Assembly (NCBI RefSeq): GCF_040214835.1
Contig: NZ_CP157874.1
Location: 4,406,001-4,470,000, forward strand
Direction of reading: 5' to 3'
From: Pseudomonas asiatica
GTDB taxonomy: Bacteria > Pseudomonadota > Gammaproteobacteria > Pseudomonadales > Pseudomonadaceae
DNA length: 64,000 nt
Positions 9,566 through 18,368 of this stretch are shown here, piece by piece. The stretch's first letter is position 1. Each line of letters begins with the position of its first letter. The position numbers and the translations under genes are program-made. The notes below the pieces were generated by a model. The model was not told the DNA's origin. It did not search any database and saw nothing but the letters and a program-made list of their open reading frames with translations.

Positions 9566-10492
9566 ATGAAACAGATTCACGTCATCGACTCGCACACCGG
9601 CGGGGAACCGACCCGCCTGGTGATGAAAGGCTTCCCGCAACTGCATGGCCGCAGCATGGCCGAGCAGCGCGACGAGCTGCGCGAGCTGCACGACCAGTGG
9701 CGCCGTGCCTGCCTGCTGGAACCACGTGGCAACGATGTGCTGGTCGGTGCGCTGTACTGCCCACCGGTATCGGCCGACGCCACTTGCGGGGTGATCTTCT
9801 TCAACAACGCTGGCTACCTGAACATGTGCGGCCACGGCACCATCGGCCTGGTCGCCTCGCTGCAGCACCTGGGCCTGATCGCACCGGGCGTGCACAAGAT
9901 CGACACCCCGGTCGGCCAGGTCAGCGCCACCCTGCATGAAGACGGCGCCATAACCGTCGGCAACGTGCCGTCCTACCGCTACCGCCGGCAGGTACTGGTG
10001 GACGTGCCCGGCCATGGCCTGGTGCGCGGCGACATCGCCTGGGGCGGCAACTGGTTTTTCCTCGTCTCCGAACACGGCCAGCGCATCGAGCTGGGCAACC
10101 GCGAGGCGCTGACCGAGTACACCTGGGCGATGCTCAAGGCCCTCGAAGCCCAGGGCATCACCGGTGAAAACGGTGCCCCCATCGACCACGTCGAACTATT
10201 CGCCGACGACGCCAACGCCGACAGCCGCAACTTCGTGATGTGCCCCGGCAAGGCCTACGACCGCTCGCCCTGCGGCACAGGCACCAGCGCCAAGCTGGCC
10301 TGCCTGGCCGCCGACGGCAAGCTCGACGAAGGCCAGACATGGGTACAGGCCAGTATCACCGGCAGCCAGTTCCAGGGCCGCTACGAGCGCGACGGCGAAC
10401 GCATTCGCCCGTTCATCACCGGCCGCGCCTACATGACCGCCGACAGCACCCTGCTGATCGACGAACAGGACCCGTTCGCCTGGGGCATCTGA
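9566..10492 (+). CDS. 4-hydroxyproline 2-epimerase
   Basis: A 308-residue proline-racemase-fold enzyme that converts trans-4-hydroxy-L-proline to cis-4-hydroxy-D-proline. The two catalytic cysteines are C88 in NMCGHGTIG and C236 in SPCGTGTSA; Cys rather than Thr at the second site separates it from Pyr3H2C dehydratases. The [10 protein letters not shown] start is intact. The ATG at 9566 gives the standard 308 residues; an ATG at 9554 would add four. It is 45 bases upstream of the deaminase gene. It is called lhpA or HypE in different papers. Confidence 0.95.
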   Translation: MKQIHVIDSHTGGEPTRLVMKGFPQLHGRSMAEQRDELRELHDQWRRACLLEPRGNDVLVGALYCPPVSADATCGVIFFNNAGYLNMCGHGTIGLVASLQHLGLIAPGVHKIDTPVGQVSATLHEDGAITVGNVPSYRYRRQVLVDVPGHGLVRGDIAWGGNWFFLVSEHGQRIELGNREALTEYTWAMLKALEAQGITGENGAPIDHVELFADDANADSRNFVMCPGKAYDRSPCGTGTSAKLACLAADGKLDEGQTWVQASITGSQFQGRYERDGERIRPFITGRAYMTADSTLLIDEQDPFAWGI

Positions 10493-10537
10493 CCCCGGCT
10501 TTTTCCAAAAAATCGAATATCGCGAGGAGTGACAACA

Positions 10538-11485
10538 ATGACCAACAACATCTTCACCGGCACCATGCCCGCCCTGATGACCCCCTGCACCGCCGAGCGC
10601 AAGCCGGACTTCGACGCCCTGGTGCGCAAGGGCCGCGAGCTGATCGAGGCCGGCATGAGCGCCGTGGTGTACTGCGGCTCGATGGGCGACTGGCCGCTGC
10701 TGACCGAAGCCGAGCGCCAGGAAGGCGTGGCGCGCCTGGTGGCCGCCGGCATCCCGACCATCGTCGGTACCGGCGCGGTGAACACCCGTGAAGCAGTATC
10801 CCACGCCGCCCACGCGGCCAAGGTTGGCGCCGCCGGCCTCATGGTCATCCCTCGCGTGCTCAGCCGCGGCGCCTCGCTGATTGCCCAGAAGCACCACTTC
10901 TCGGCCATTCTGGCAGCCGCGCCGAAGCTGCCGGCGGTGATCTACAACAGCCCGTACTACGGCTTCGCCACCCGCGCCGACCTGTTCTTCGAACTGCGCA
11001 GCGAGTTCCCCAACCTGATCGGCTTCAAGGAGTTCGGCGGCGGTGCCGACCTGCGCTACGCCGCCGAGCACATCACCTCCAAGGATGACGATGTGACCCT
11101 GATGGTCGGCGTCGACACCCAGGTGGTGCATGGCTTCGTCAACTGCAACGCCACCGGCGCCATCACCGGCATCGGCAACGCTCTGCCGCGTGAGGTGCTG
11201 CACCTGGTGAGCCTGAGCAAGCAGGCGGCCAAGGGTGATGCCAAGGCCCGCCGCCTGGCGCGTGAGCTGGAGGCGGCGCTGGCGGTGCTGTCGTCGTTCG
11301 ATGAAGGCTGCGACCTGGTGCTCTACTACAAGCACCTGATGGTGCTGAACGGTGACAGCGAATACAGCCTGCACTTCAACGAGACCGACGTGCTGACCGA
11401 CGCCCAGCGCAACTATGCCGAGCAGCAGTACGCGCTGTTCCGCAGCTGGTACGCCAGCTGGTCGGCTGAGCAGAACCTGGCCTGA
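10538..11485 (+). CDS. Pyr4H2C deaminase (DapA/NAL-fold)
   Basis: A 315-residue member of the dihydrodipicolinate synthase/N-acetylneuraminate lyase superfamily. The Schiff-base lysine is K164 in IGFKE and the assisting tyrosine is in NSPYYGF near residue 140. Context between the epimerase and the semialdehyde dehydrogenase identifies it as the enzyme that deaminates delta1-pyrroline-4-hydroxy-2-carboxylate to alpha-ketoglutarate semialdehyde. GAGGAG 8 bases before the ATG at 10538 fixes the start. It is clearly distinct from the housekeeping dapA at 27785-28672. Confidence 0.92.
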   Translation: MTNNIFTGTMPALMTPCTAERKPDFDALVRKGRELIEAGMSAVVYCGSMGDWPLLTEAERQEGVARLVAAGIPTIVGTGAVNTREAVSHAAHAAKVGAAGLMVIPRVLSRGASLIAQKHHFSAILAAAPKLPAVIYNSPYYGFATRADLFFELRSEFPNLIGFKEFGGGADLRYAAEHITSKDDDVTLMVGVDTQVVHGFVNCNATGAITGIGNALPREVLHLVSLSKQAAKGDAKARRLARELEAALAVLSSFDEGCDLVLYYKHLMVLNGDSEYSLHFNETDVLTDAQRNYAEQQYALFRSWYASWSAEQNLA

Positions 11486-11513
11486 TCACCTGATTCCAGG
11501 CCGAGCCGCAGCC

Positions 11514-11602
11514 CCTGTGGGAGCGGGTTCACCCGCGAACACCGGCGAAGCCGGTGCCAGGCACCGAGTCGCCTGCTTCGCGGGTAAACCCGCTCCCACA
11601 AG
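11514..11602. repeat. REP pair, family A, tail-to-tail
   Basis: The order is reversed relative to most pairs here: CCTGTGGGAGCGGG first, then CGCGGGTAAACCCGCTCCCACA. It lies between the deaminase and dehydrogenase genes. Confidence 0.85.
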
Positions 11603-11642
11603 GGCCGCGGTCTCCCTTGATATTGATTCCAAAGGAGGCTCC

Positions 11643-13220
11643 ATGACCCTCACAGGCAACCTGCTGATCGGCCAGACGCCGGTAACCGGCAGCCGCGACG
11701 CCATCCGTGCCATCGACCCGGCCACCGGCCAGGCGCTGGAACCGACCTACCTCGGCGGCACTGGCGAACACGTGGCCCAGGCCTGCGCCCTGGCCTGCGC
11801 GGCGTTCGATGCCTACCGCGAAACCTCGCTCGAGCAACGGGCACAATTCCTCGAAACCATCGCCACGCAGATCGAAGCGCTGGGCGATGCCCTGATCGAT
11901 CGCGCCGTGGCCGAAAGCGGCCTGCCCAAGGCGCGCATCCAGGGCGAACGTGGCCGCACCTGCACCCAGCTGCGCACCTTCGCCCGTGTGGTGCGGGCCG
12001 GCGAATGGCTGGATGTGCGGGTCAACAACGCCCTGCCCGAGCGCCAGCCCCTGCCGCGTGCCGACCTGCGCCAGCGCCAAGTGGCCCTGGGGCCGGTGGC
12101 GGTATTCGGCGCCAGCAATTTCCCATTGGCCTTCTCGGTGGCCGGTGGCGACACCGCCTCTGCCCTGGCCGCCGGTTGCCCGGTGGTGGTCAAGGCCCAC
12201 GGTGCCCACCCAGGCACCAGCGAGCTGGTCGGCCAGGCAGTGGCAAAGGCCGTGAAGCAGTGCGGCTTGCCGGCCGGTGTGTTTTCGCTGTTGTACGGCT
12301 CCGGTCGTGAAGTGGGCATTGCGCTGGTCAGCGACCCGCGCATCAAGGCCGTTGGCTTTACCGGCTCGCGCAGCGGTGGCATTGCGCTGTGCCAGGCGGC
12401 CCAGGCCCGCCCGGAGCCGATCCCGGTGTACGCCGAAATGAGCTCGATCAACCCGGTGTTCCTGTTCGACACCGCCCTGCAGACCCGCGCCGAGGCGTTG
12501 GCACAAGGCTTCGTCGCCTCGCTGACCCAGGGTGCCGGCCAGTTCTGCACCAACCCCGGCCTGGTGATTGCCCGCCAGGGGCCGGCGTTGCAGCGTTTCA
12601 TCGACGCCGCCAGCGAACACGTACGCCAGGCTGCGGCGCAGACCATGCTTACCCCGGGCATCTTCAGTGCCTACCAGGCCGGTGTCGGCGCCCTGGCCGC
12701 AAACGCCAATGCCCAGGCCGCCGCCAGTGGCCAGGCCGGGCAAGGCCCCAACCAGTGCCAGGCGCAGCTGTTCGTGACCCAGGCCGAAGCGTTCCTCGCC
12801 GACCCGGCGTTGCAGGCCGAAGTCTTCGGCGCGGCGTCGCTGGTGGTGGCCTGCGCCAACGATGAGCAAGTGCGCCAGGTGGCCGAGCATCTGGAAGGCC
12901 AACTGACCGCCACCCTGCAACTGGACGAAGCCGACATCGCCAGCGCCCGCGCGCTGCTGCCGACCCTTGAGCGCAAGGCTGGCCGCATCCTGGTCAATGG
13001 CTGGCCGACCGGTGTAGAGGTATGCGACGCGATGGTCCACGGCGGGCCGTTCCCGGCCACCTCCGATGCCCGCACCACTTCGGTGGGCACGGCGGCGATC
13101 CTGCGCTTCCTGCGCCCGGTGTGCTACCAGGACTTCCCCGATGCCCTGCTGCCGCAGGCGCTGAAACACGGCAACCCGCTGCAACTGCGGCGCCTGCTCG
13201 ACGGTAAACGGGAAGGCTGA
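11643..13220 (+). CDS. alpha-ketoglutarate semialdehyde dehydrogenase
   Basis: A 525-residue aldehyde dehydrogenase that oxidises 2,5-dioxopentanoate to 2-oxoglutarate with NAD(P)+. The catalytic cysteine is C302 in GQFCTNPG, the general base is E265 in VYAEMSS, and the [10 protein letters not shown] and GFTGSRSGG cofactor-binding stretches are present. AAAGGAGG 5 bases before the ATG is the best ribosome site in the cluster. It is the last step of hydroxyproline degradation and overlaps functionally with sugar-acid pathways that yield the same semialdehyde. The FAD oxidase starts 2 bases after its stop. Confidence 0.93.
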   Translation: MTLTGNLLIGQTPVTGSRDAIRAIDPATGQALEPTYLGGTGEHVAQACALACAAFDAYRETSLEQRAQFLETIATQIEALGDALIDRAVAESGLPKARIQGERGRTCTQLRTFARVVRAGEWLDVRVNNALPERQPLPRADLRQRQVALGPVAVFGASNFPLAFSVAGGDTASALAAGCPVVVKAHGAHPGTSELVGQAVAKAVKQCGLPAGVFSLLYGSGREVGIALVSDPRIKAVGFTGSRSGGIALCQAAQARPEPIPVYAEMSSINPVFLFDTALQTRAEALAQGFVASLTQGAGQFCTNPGLVIARQGPALQRFIDAASEHVRQAAAQTMLTPGIFSAYQAGVGALAANANAQAAASGQAGQGPNQCQAQLFVTQAEAFLADPALQAEVFGAASLVVACANDEQVRQVAEHLEGQLTATLQLDEADIASARALLPTLERKAGRILVNGWPTGVEVCDAMVHGGPFPATSDARTTSVGTAAILRFLRPVCYQDFPDALLPQALKHGNPLQLRRLLDGKREG

Positions 13221-13222
13221 GC

Positions 13223-14470
13223 ATGGTCGAAACCGCTGAAACCGATATCGCCGTGGTCGGCGCCGGCATTGTCGGCGTCGCCTGTGCCCTGCAACTGGCC
13301 CGCCAGGGCCGCCGGGTAACCCTGGTGGACCGCCAGGCACCCGGCCAGGGCGCGTCCTACGGCAACGCCGGGCACCTGGCCACCGAGCAGGTATTCCCGA
13401 TTGCCGACCTGTCGATTCTCAAACGCCTGCCGCGCATGCTGCTGGACCCGATGGGCCCGCTGCGCCTGGACTGGAAGTACCTGCCCAAGGCCATGCCGTG
13501 GTTCACCCGCCTGCTGCTCAACCTGCGCCCGGGCCCGTTTCAGCGCAGCGTGGCCGGCATCCGCACGTTGAACGAAGGCAGCCTGGGTGCCTGGCAGCGG
13601 CTGCTGGGTTCGATCGGGCGCAGCGAGCTGTTCCAGGAAGATGGCTCGTTGCTGGTGTTCGAGCGGCCGGAGTCGCACCAGACCCTGGAGGCCTTGCGCG
13701 CACGCATGCAACAGCAGGCGGTGCCGGTGGACTTCTGGTCGGCCGACACCGTGCGCGAGGCGGCGCCGCAACTGAGCCCGTCGTTGCAGGGTGGGCTGTT
13801 CTTCCCACGTACCGGGCACTTCATCGACCCCTACCGGGTGGTGTGCGAACTGTTCGAAGCGGCCAAGGCCAGTGGCGTGCGCTTTATCCAGGCGCAGGTC
13901 GATGGCGGGCAGCTGCACAGCGGTGGGGTCAGCCTGGCCAGCGACCAGGGCACGCTCGAGGCCCGCCAGGTGCTGATCAGTTGTGGCGCGCATTCTGCAC
14001 GGTTGACCGGCGCGCTGACCGGCAAGCAGGTGCCACTGGACACCGAGCGCGGCTACCACCTGATGTTGCCTGGCGAGCATCAGCGTTTGCCGTTTGCAGT
14101 TACATCGCTGGAGCGCAAGTTCATCATGACGCCCATGGCCGAGGGCTTGCGCCTGGCCGGCACGGTGGAATTCGCCGGGCTGGACGCGCCGCCGAGCATG
14201 CAGCGGGCGTGGCAGTTGCACCGCTTGAGCAAGGGGTTGTTCCGGAGGGACCTGAGTGTTGAGGGAGCGACGCCGTGGATGGGCTTCCGGCCTTCGTTGC
14301 CAGATTCGTTGCCGGTGATCGACCGGGTGTGTGATGGGCGGGTGCTGTTGGCGTTCGGGCATCAGCACCTGGGGTTGACCCAGGCGGCGGTGACGGCGGA
14401 ATGGGTGGGGAGGTTGGCTGACAGGGAGAGTGGGGCTGATATGGCGGCTTACCGGTTGGATCGGTTCTAG
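13223..14470 (+). CDS. cis-4-hydroxy-D-proline oxidase/dehydrogenase (FAD)
   Basis: A 415-residue D-amino-acid-oxidase (DadA/GlyOx) fold flavoprotein. The Rossmann motif VVGAGIVGVACALQLARQG lies at about residues 10-30, followed by the GNAG loop. The C-terminal MGFRPSLPDSLPVI and FGHQHLGLTQA complete the FAD site. It oxidises cis-4-hydroxy-D-proline to Pyr4H2C, the second step of the pathway. It starts 2 bases after the dehydrogenase stop, with GGAAGG upstream, so the two are co-transcribed. It is a single-polypeptide enzyme; no separate subunit genes are present here. Confidence 0.9.
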   Translation: MVETAETDIAVVGAGIVGVACALQLARQGRRVTLVDRQAPGQGASYGNAGHLATEQVFPIADLSILKRLPRMLLDPMGPLRLDWKYLPKAMPWFTRLLLNLRPGPFQRSVAGIRTLNEGSLGAWQRLLGSIGRSELFQEDGSLLVFERPESHQTLEALRARMQQQAVPVDFWSADTVREAAPQLSPSLQGGLFFPRTGHFIDPYRVVCELFEAAKASGVRFIQAQVDGGQLHSGGVSLASDQGTLEARQVLISCGAHSARLTGALTGKQVPLDTERGYHLMLPGEHQRLPFAVTSLERKFIMTPMAEGLRLAGTVEFAGLDAPPSMQRAWQLHRLSKGLFRRDLSVEGATPWMGFRPSLPDSLPVIDRVCDGRVLLAFGHQHLGLTQAAVTAEWVGRLADRESGADMAAYRLDRF

Positions 14471-14494
14471 ATTCGTGGGGCCGCTGTGCGGCCC

Positions 14495-14577
14495 ATTCGC
14501 CGGCAAGCCAGCTCCCACAGGTACTGCATAGACCTCAAGCCCTGTGCGGTACCTGTGGGAGCTGGCTTGCCGGCGAT
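14495..14577. repeat. REP pair, family A variant
   Basis: Inverted ATTCGCCGGCAAGCCAGCTC / GAGCTGGCTTGCCGGCGAT units between the convergent oxidase and xenA genes, flanked by a smaller GGGGCCGC/GCGGCCC hairpin. Probably acts at both 3' ends. Confidence 0.85.
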
Positions 14578-14605
14578 TGGGCTGCAAAGCAGCCCCTTTC
14601 ATGCC

Positions 14606-15697
14606 TCAGCGATAACGCTCGAGCCAGTGCGCATACGGCGCCGGCAAGGTCCAGGAGGCTTTCTCCACGCCCAACTCCTTGGCCGCAAAGTAAGCCCAGT
14701 GCGGGTCTGCCAGGTGCGCACGCCCTACCGATACCAGGTCCAGCTGGTTGGCCTGCAGCGCCGCTTCCGCCAGTTGCGGCGTACCAAACCCCCACGCCGA
14801 GGTCACCGGCAGCTTCGCCTCACGGCGCACGCGCTCGGCAATCGGCCCCATGAACGCCGGGCCCCATGGGATCTTGGTGTCGGGAATGGTGAAGCCGACA
14901 CTCACGCTCAGCAGGTCGAGGCCGCCAGCCTTGAAGCGGCGCGCCAGTTCGATCGACTCTTCCAGGGTCTGCTCATCGCGGCCGTCGTATTCCAGCACAC
15001 CAAAACGCGCGGTCAGTGGCAGGTTCTCTGGCCATACCTCACGCACCGCTGCCAGGGTTTCCAGCAGGAAGCGGCTGCGGTTGTCAAAGCTGCCACCGTA
15101 GGCGTCGGTACGCTTGTTGGAGTGTTCGGAGAAGAAACTCTGGCCCAGGTAGCCATGGGCAAAGTGCAGTTCGATCCACTCGAAACCGGCATCGCGCGCA
15201 CGGCGGGCGGCATCGACGAAGTCCTGCTTGACCCGGGCGATGTCGTCCAGGGTCATCTCGCGCGGCACTTGTGGCAGGTGCGCGCCGAAGGCGATGGCGG
15301 ACGGGGCGATGGTTTCCCAGCCGCGGGCGTCGTCGGCGGCAATGTGGTCGTCACCTTCCCACGGGCGGTTGGCGCTGGCCTTGCGCCCGGCGTGGGCAAT
15401 CTGGATACCCGGCACGGAACCGGCGGCCTTGATTGCCTGCACCACCGGCACGAAAGCCTGGGCGTGGGCATCGCTCCAGATACCGGCGCAACCGGGGGTG
15501 ATGCGCCCTTCCGGTGCCACGGCAGTGGCCTCGACCACCAGCAGGCCGGCACCGCCACGGGCCAGGCCGGCCAGGTGCACGTGGTGCCAGTCGTTGATCA
15601 TGCCGTCCTCGGCCATGTACTGGCACATCGGCGGAATGGCAATGCGGTTGCGCAGGGTGACGTCCTTGAGGGTATAGGGTTCGAACAAGGCGGACAT
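14606..15697 (-). CDS. xenA: xenobiotic reductase XenA (old yellow enzyme family)
   Basis: A 363-residue FMN TIM-barrel protein of the YqjM-like OYE class. C25 in PPMCQYMAEDG and the substrate-binding histidines in ELHFAHGYLGQSFFS match P. putida XenA, to which the whole sequence looks nearly identical from memory. It reduces activated alkenes, quinones and nitro-esters with NADPH. The ATG at 15697 has GGGAG upstream; a second ATG at 15703 is less likely. It is divergent from an ArsR-type regulator, with a 24-base palindrome between them as the presumed operator. Confidence 0.95.
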   Translation of the reverse strand: MSALFEPYTLKDVTLRNRIAIPPMCQYMAEDGMINDWHHVHLAGLARGGAGLLVVEATAVAPEGRITPGCAGIWSDAHAQAFVPVVQAIKAAGSVPGIQIAHAGRKASANRPWEGDDHIAADDARGWETIAPSAIAFGAHLPQVPREMTLDDIARVKQDFVDAARRARDAGFEWIELHFAHGYLGQSFFSEHSNKRTDAYGGSFDNRSRFLLETLAAVREVWPENLPLTARFGVLEYDGRDEQTLEESIELARRFKAGGLDLLSVSVGFTIPDTKIPWGPAFMGPIAERVRREAKLPVTSAWGFGTPQLAEAALQANQLDLVSVGRAHLADPHWAYFAAKELGVEKASWTLPAPYAHWLERYR

Positions 15698-15725
15698 GAG
15701 CAAGCTCCCGGGCTGTCTGATTACG

Positions 15726-15749
15726 ATAGTTCGATCATAATCGAACTAT
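15726..15749. promoter_or_regulatory. palindromic operator between xenA and the ArsR gene
   Basis: ATAGTTCGAT-CATA-ATCGAACTAT is a perfect 10-base inverted repeat with a 4-base spacer, 29 bases upstream of the xenA start codon. Its size and AT-rich symmetry fit an ArsR/SmtB dimer site. Confidence 0.75.
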
Positions 15750-15757
15750 GGCAATTA

Positions 15758-15776
15758 ATGATAGCCCCGTTATCAT
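15758..15776. promoter_or_regulatory. second dyad overlapping the ArsR start
   Basis: ATGATA-GCCCCGT-TATCAT, a 6-base inverted repeat touching the proposed ATG at 15775. It may be a second, autoregulatory site. Confidence 0.4.
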
Positions 15777-16083
15777 GACGACCATGCGAGCCTATCAACA
15801 TCCCAATTCTGAAGACCTGACTCTAGAGCGTGTGCTCTATGCGCTGAGCGACCCGGTGCGCCTTGGCATTGTCCGCCACCTGGCCGGCGTGGCCGAGGCC
15901 AGCTGCGGTGAGCTCGATGGCGGGCGGCCGAAGTCGAGCATGTCGCACCACTTCCGCGTGCTGCGTGATGCAGGGTTGGTGCATACACGCAATGTAGGAA
16001 CCACCCACATGAATTCGCTGCGCCGTGAAGTCATGGAGGGGCGGTTCCCAGGGTTGCTGATTTGCATTTTGCAGCAGCAGTGA
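15775..16083 (+). CDS. ArsR-family transcriptional regulator
   Basis: A roughly 102-residue winged-helix repressor: VLYALSDPVRLGIVRHL, then the recognition region SSMSHHFRVLRDAGLVHTR. There is no cysteine-based metal site of the ArsR type, so the signal is probably not a metal; a small organic electrophile sensed through xenA induction is plausible (inference). An ATG at 15748 lies inside the palindrome and is rejected; 15775 and 15784 are both possible starts, and neither has a ribosome site. Divergent from xenA. Confidence 0.85.
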   Translation: MTTMRAYQHPNSEDLTLERVLYALSDPVRLGIVRHLAGVAEASCGELDGGRPKSSMSHHFRVLRDAGLVHTRNVGTTHMNSLRREVMEGRFPGLLICILQQQ

Positions 16084-16119
16084 TGTTTCAACTATCCCGT
16101 TTACGCGGTAACGCGCAAC

Positions 16120-16746
16120 TCAAGTCGGGTTAATATGCACGGCCGTAAATCCGGCCACATAGTCACCGGCTAGGTTTTTTCGACTGCCATAACAATATCT
16201 CTGCAATTTGTCGATGATTTCAAAATCACCAATCTGACCATATTTATTCTTTTCAGCAGACTCACACGTTTCGTAGTACTTTTCGTCTGATTGAGTACGC
16301 ACCACTACATAGTCACTCCCATTAATTTTATGGAAGGTTCGATCCTTAGCAATTTGGACCTTGTCACCGTCCATAAAGATCTTGCCCCGCGTAATCGCTA
16401 ACAGCCCCGTGAGTGGCTCCATACCTGCAAGGCTGTCTTTGCACACCGGAATTGGCGCCTTTTTAATTTCTACCTTGTCGCCAGCCGAGACCTTGGTAAC
16501 GCTGTAAAAAACGTCATCCTCAAAAACAAGATCACGATTATTCACATGCGACAGTACATCGTCATTGGTGATATCTGCTTGGTAGCTGATATTCTCAGAA
16601 TTTCTCACATAAACCTTGGGGCTATCCGTCTTACTCAGTCGAAAAATGCGGATAGTGATAGGGTATTCCAGCACATCGCCCATCCCGAGGCCTAACAGAA
16701 GAGACTTCGCAACTACCCGCGGCGGTAATTCTTTTAAATCATTCAT
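16120..16746 (-). CDS. AT-rich orphan hypothetical protein
   Basis: About 208 residues from the ATG at 16746, which has GGAG 9 bases upstream. An in-frame ATG at 16818 would add a short hydrophobic N-terminus (MFLLVFLW). I do not recognise the family. The body is mixed beta-like, with several charged turns (SAGDKVEIKK, DGDKVQIAKDRT) and four cysteines. Base and codon use is visibly AT-richer than both neighbours, suggesting acquired DNA. There is no partner gene in the same style, so it looks like a single-gene insertion. Confidence 0.7.
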   Translation of the reverse strand: MNDLKELPPRVVAKSLLLGLGMGDVLEYPITIRIFRLSKTDSPKVYVRNSENISYQADITNDDVLSHVNNRDLVFEDDVFYSVTKVSAGDKVEIKKAPIPVCKDSLAGMEPLTGLLAITRGKIFMDGDKVQIAKDRTFHKINGSDYVVVRTQSDEKYYETCESAEKNKYGQIGDFEIIDKLQRYCYGSRKNLAGDYVAGFTAVHINPT

Positions 16747-16843
16747 GTTCAAGCGCTCCATACAAGATGAGCGCTGAATATATCCGCCGCTACTCCACAG
16801 AAAAACTAGCAAAAACATCAGTTACCAAAATATTGAAATAGTG

Positions 16844-17464
16844 CTAACCAATATTCTTTTTGGACAAAGTAAAGCGGCAGGCCCTGCCACCACGCAACAT
16901 GCACTCTTGATGCTCTACCTCAGCCCCCCCCAATGCCCCGATCAAGGCCAGATCCAACTCGCACACCACGGGGTGCGCCTTGGCCAGGTGATGAAACACG
17001 CAATTGTGGGCAACGATCTGCGGCTCGCCCCCCGAGCGGAAGAACACCTGCGCCTCGTACCCGGCATTGTTCATATGCTCGACGATGCGTGCTTCATCCA
17101 CCACTTGATGCTCCAGGTCCGCCGCCAGCTTGCGCCCCAGCTGGCGCATCAGCGCCAGCAATGCCTCCTGCCCCAGCAAGCCGGCCACTTCCGCAATCAG
17201 CAGGTTGGCCAGCAACGGGTACTGCCGCGGGAACAGTTCGCGGGCCTGTTCGGTCAGCTCGTGCAACTGCTCCGGGCGTCGCCCTGTGGGCCGGGTAGCG
17301 CCACGCTTGACCAGGCCGTCGCGCTCCAGCGCTGCCAGGTGCTGGCGCACCGCCGTGCGGGTGATGGCCAGGGCCTGCGCCAGGTCGTCGATGCTCATGC
17401 CGGCCGGCTGGAGCAGCAACGCATGGAGCAGGTCCTGTTGAGTACGGCCCAGGCCTTCGAGCAT
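16844..17464 (-). CDS. HTH regulator with a cysteine-rich C-terminus (possible Fe-S sensor)
   Basis: A 206-residue predicted transcription factor of the COG2345 type. The N-terminal winged HTH is SIDDLAQALAITRTAVRQHL. The C-terminal domain holds C-x12-C-x19-C-x7-C (NCVFHHLAKAHPVVCEL and HQECMLRGGRACRF), resembling the cluster-ligand arrangement of SufR-like regulators; iron-sulfur binding is inference. Its ATG overlaps the stop of the upstream secreted-protein gene by one base (TGATG), so the two are translationally coupled and the regulator probably controls that operon. Confidence 0.82.
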   Translation of the reverse strand: MLEGLGRTQQDLLHALLLQPAGMSIDDLAQALAITRTAVRQHLAALERDGLVKRGATRPTGRRPEQLHELTEQARELFPRQYPLLANLLIAEVAGLLGQEALLALMRQLGRKLAADLEHQVVDEARIVEHMNNAGYEAQVFFRSGGEPQIVAHNCVFHHLAKAHPVVCELDLALIGALGGAEVEHQECMLRGGRACRFTLSKKNIG

Positions 17465-18108
17465 CAGAATTTGTCCGGGAACTGTTTGACCAACGCCGCA
17501 GCCAGGGCGTCGGACAGGGTCAGGATATGCTCGCGCATCATCGCCCAGGTGCGCGCCTCGCCCACGTAGTCAGCGGCCGCCAGCTGGTCGATCTGGGCCA
17601 CGTGGTGCCCGCCGTGGGCGCTGAGCAGCGTCAGCAGGGTCGGTTCGGGCAGGTTCGGGTTGGCCTTGGCCAGGAACGCAGCGATGCCCTTGGCATTGCT
17701 GGTCAGCTCATTGACCGCGGCTTGCTGGCCTTTTTTGTCCTTGGCCACGGTGGCGTCGCTGTAGTGCTTGATGGCTCCCCAGTGGCCGGCCAGCAGTTTC
17801 AGCAACTGATCGGCGGCGGGCTGGCCGTACAGCGGGGCAATGCTGTTGGCGATCCTGGTAGCGTCGGTAACCACCTCCTTGGCAGCGACTTCAGCCTCCT
17901 TGGCGTTGCCGGCCTGGTTTGCGACAGCATAGTTGCGCACCCAGAAGATGTGCTCGACCCAAAGGTCGCGCAGGGCCATGCGCGTGGTCATTGCAGCAGA
18001 TTCGGCGGGTTTGGCGGCGGGGGAGTCGCTGGAGTAGGAGTAGCTTTGGCTCCATGCCGGCTGGGCGCACAGGGCGAGCAGCAGTAAGGCGGCAATCTTG
18101 ATGTTCAT
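17464..18108 (-). CDS. secreted helical protein of unknown function
   Basis: A 214-residue protein with a clear Sec signal peptide (MNIKIAALLLLALCAQPAWS, cleaved after AWS). The mature part is predicted all-helical with spaced motifs LWVEHIFWVRNY, LYGQPAADQLLKLL, HWGAIKHYSDA, AKANPNLPEP and a closing LVKQFPDKF. From memory the WxxHxxWxR ... YG ... FPDKF pattern recurs in unnamed secreted proteins of Bacillus and other genera. The conserved histidines could bind a metal or heme (speculation). It is first in a two-gene operon with the cysteine-rich regulator. Confidence 0.8.
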   Translation of the reverse strand: MNIKIAALLLLALCAQPAWSQSYSYSSDSPAAKPAESAAMTTRMALRDLWVEHIFWVRNYAVANQAGNAKEAEVAAKEVVTDATRIANSIAPLYGQPAADQLLKLLAGHWGAIKHYSDATVAKDKKGQQAAVNELTSNAKGIAAFLAKANPNLPEPTLLTLLSAHGGHHVAQIDQLAAADYVGEARTWAMMREHILTLSDALAAALVKQFPDKF

Positions 18109-18217
18109 GACGGCACCCTCCTGGAGGGGGATCGACTGACAAGATTAATTTAAGCATCAAAATATGTTTTTATTGGGGCTGAGCTGGGTTTCCGATCAGT
18201 GGTTTCCTGAACTGGCC

Positions 18218-18304
18218 TCTTCGCGGGTAAACCCGCTCCCACAGGGATAGCGCCAAGCCTGTGGCCAGCGCGGTCCCTGTGGGAGCGGGTTTACCCGCGA
18301 AAGG
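18218..18304. repeat. REP pair, family A
   Basis: Inverted CTTCGCGGGTAAACCCGCTC units upstream of the secreted-protein gene and downstream of mqo. Confidence 0.9.
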
Positions 18305-18318
18305 GCCGGAACAAGCAA

Positions 18319-18349
18319 CAAAAAAGCCACGAGGTCTCCCCCGTGGCTT
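18319..18349 (-). terminator. rho-independent terminator of mqo
   Basis: On the minus strand AAGCCACG pairs with CGTGGCTT across a 10-base loop and is followed by TTTTTTG, 20 bases after the mqo stop. Confidence 0.85.
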
Positions 18350-18368
18350 CTGTCACAACAATGGCCAA

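Noticed and set aside
16120..18108. A prophage or integrative element around the AT-rich orphan
   Set aside because: No integrase, structural or replication gene and no tRNA at the edges; only one gene is compositionally odd.
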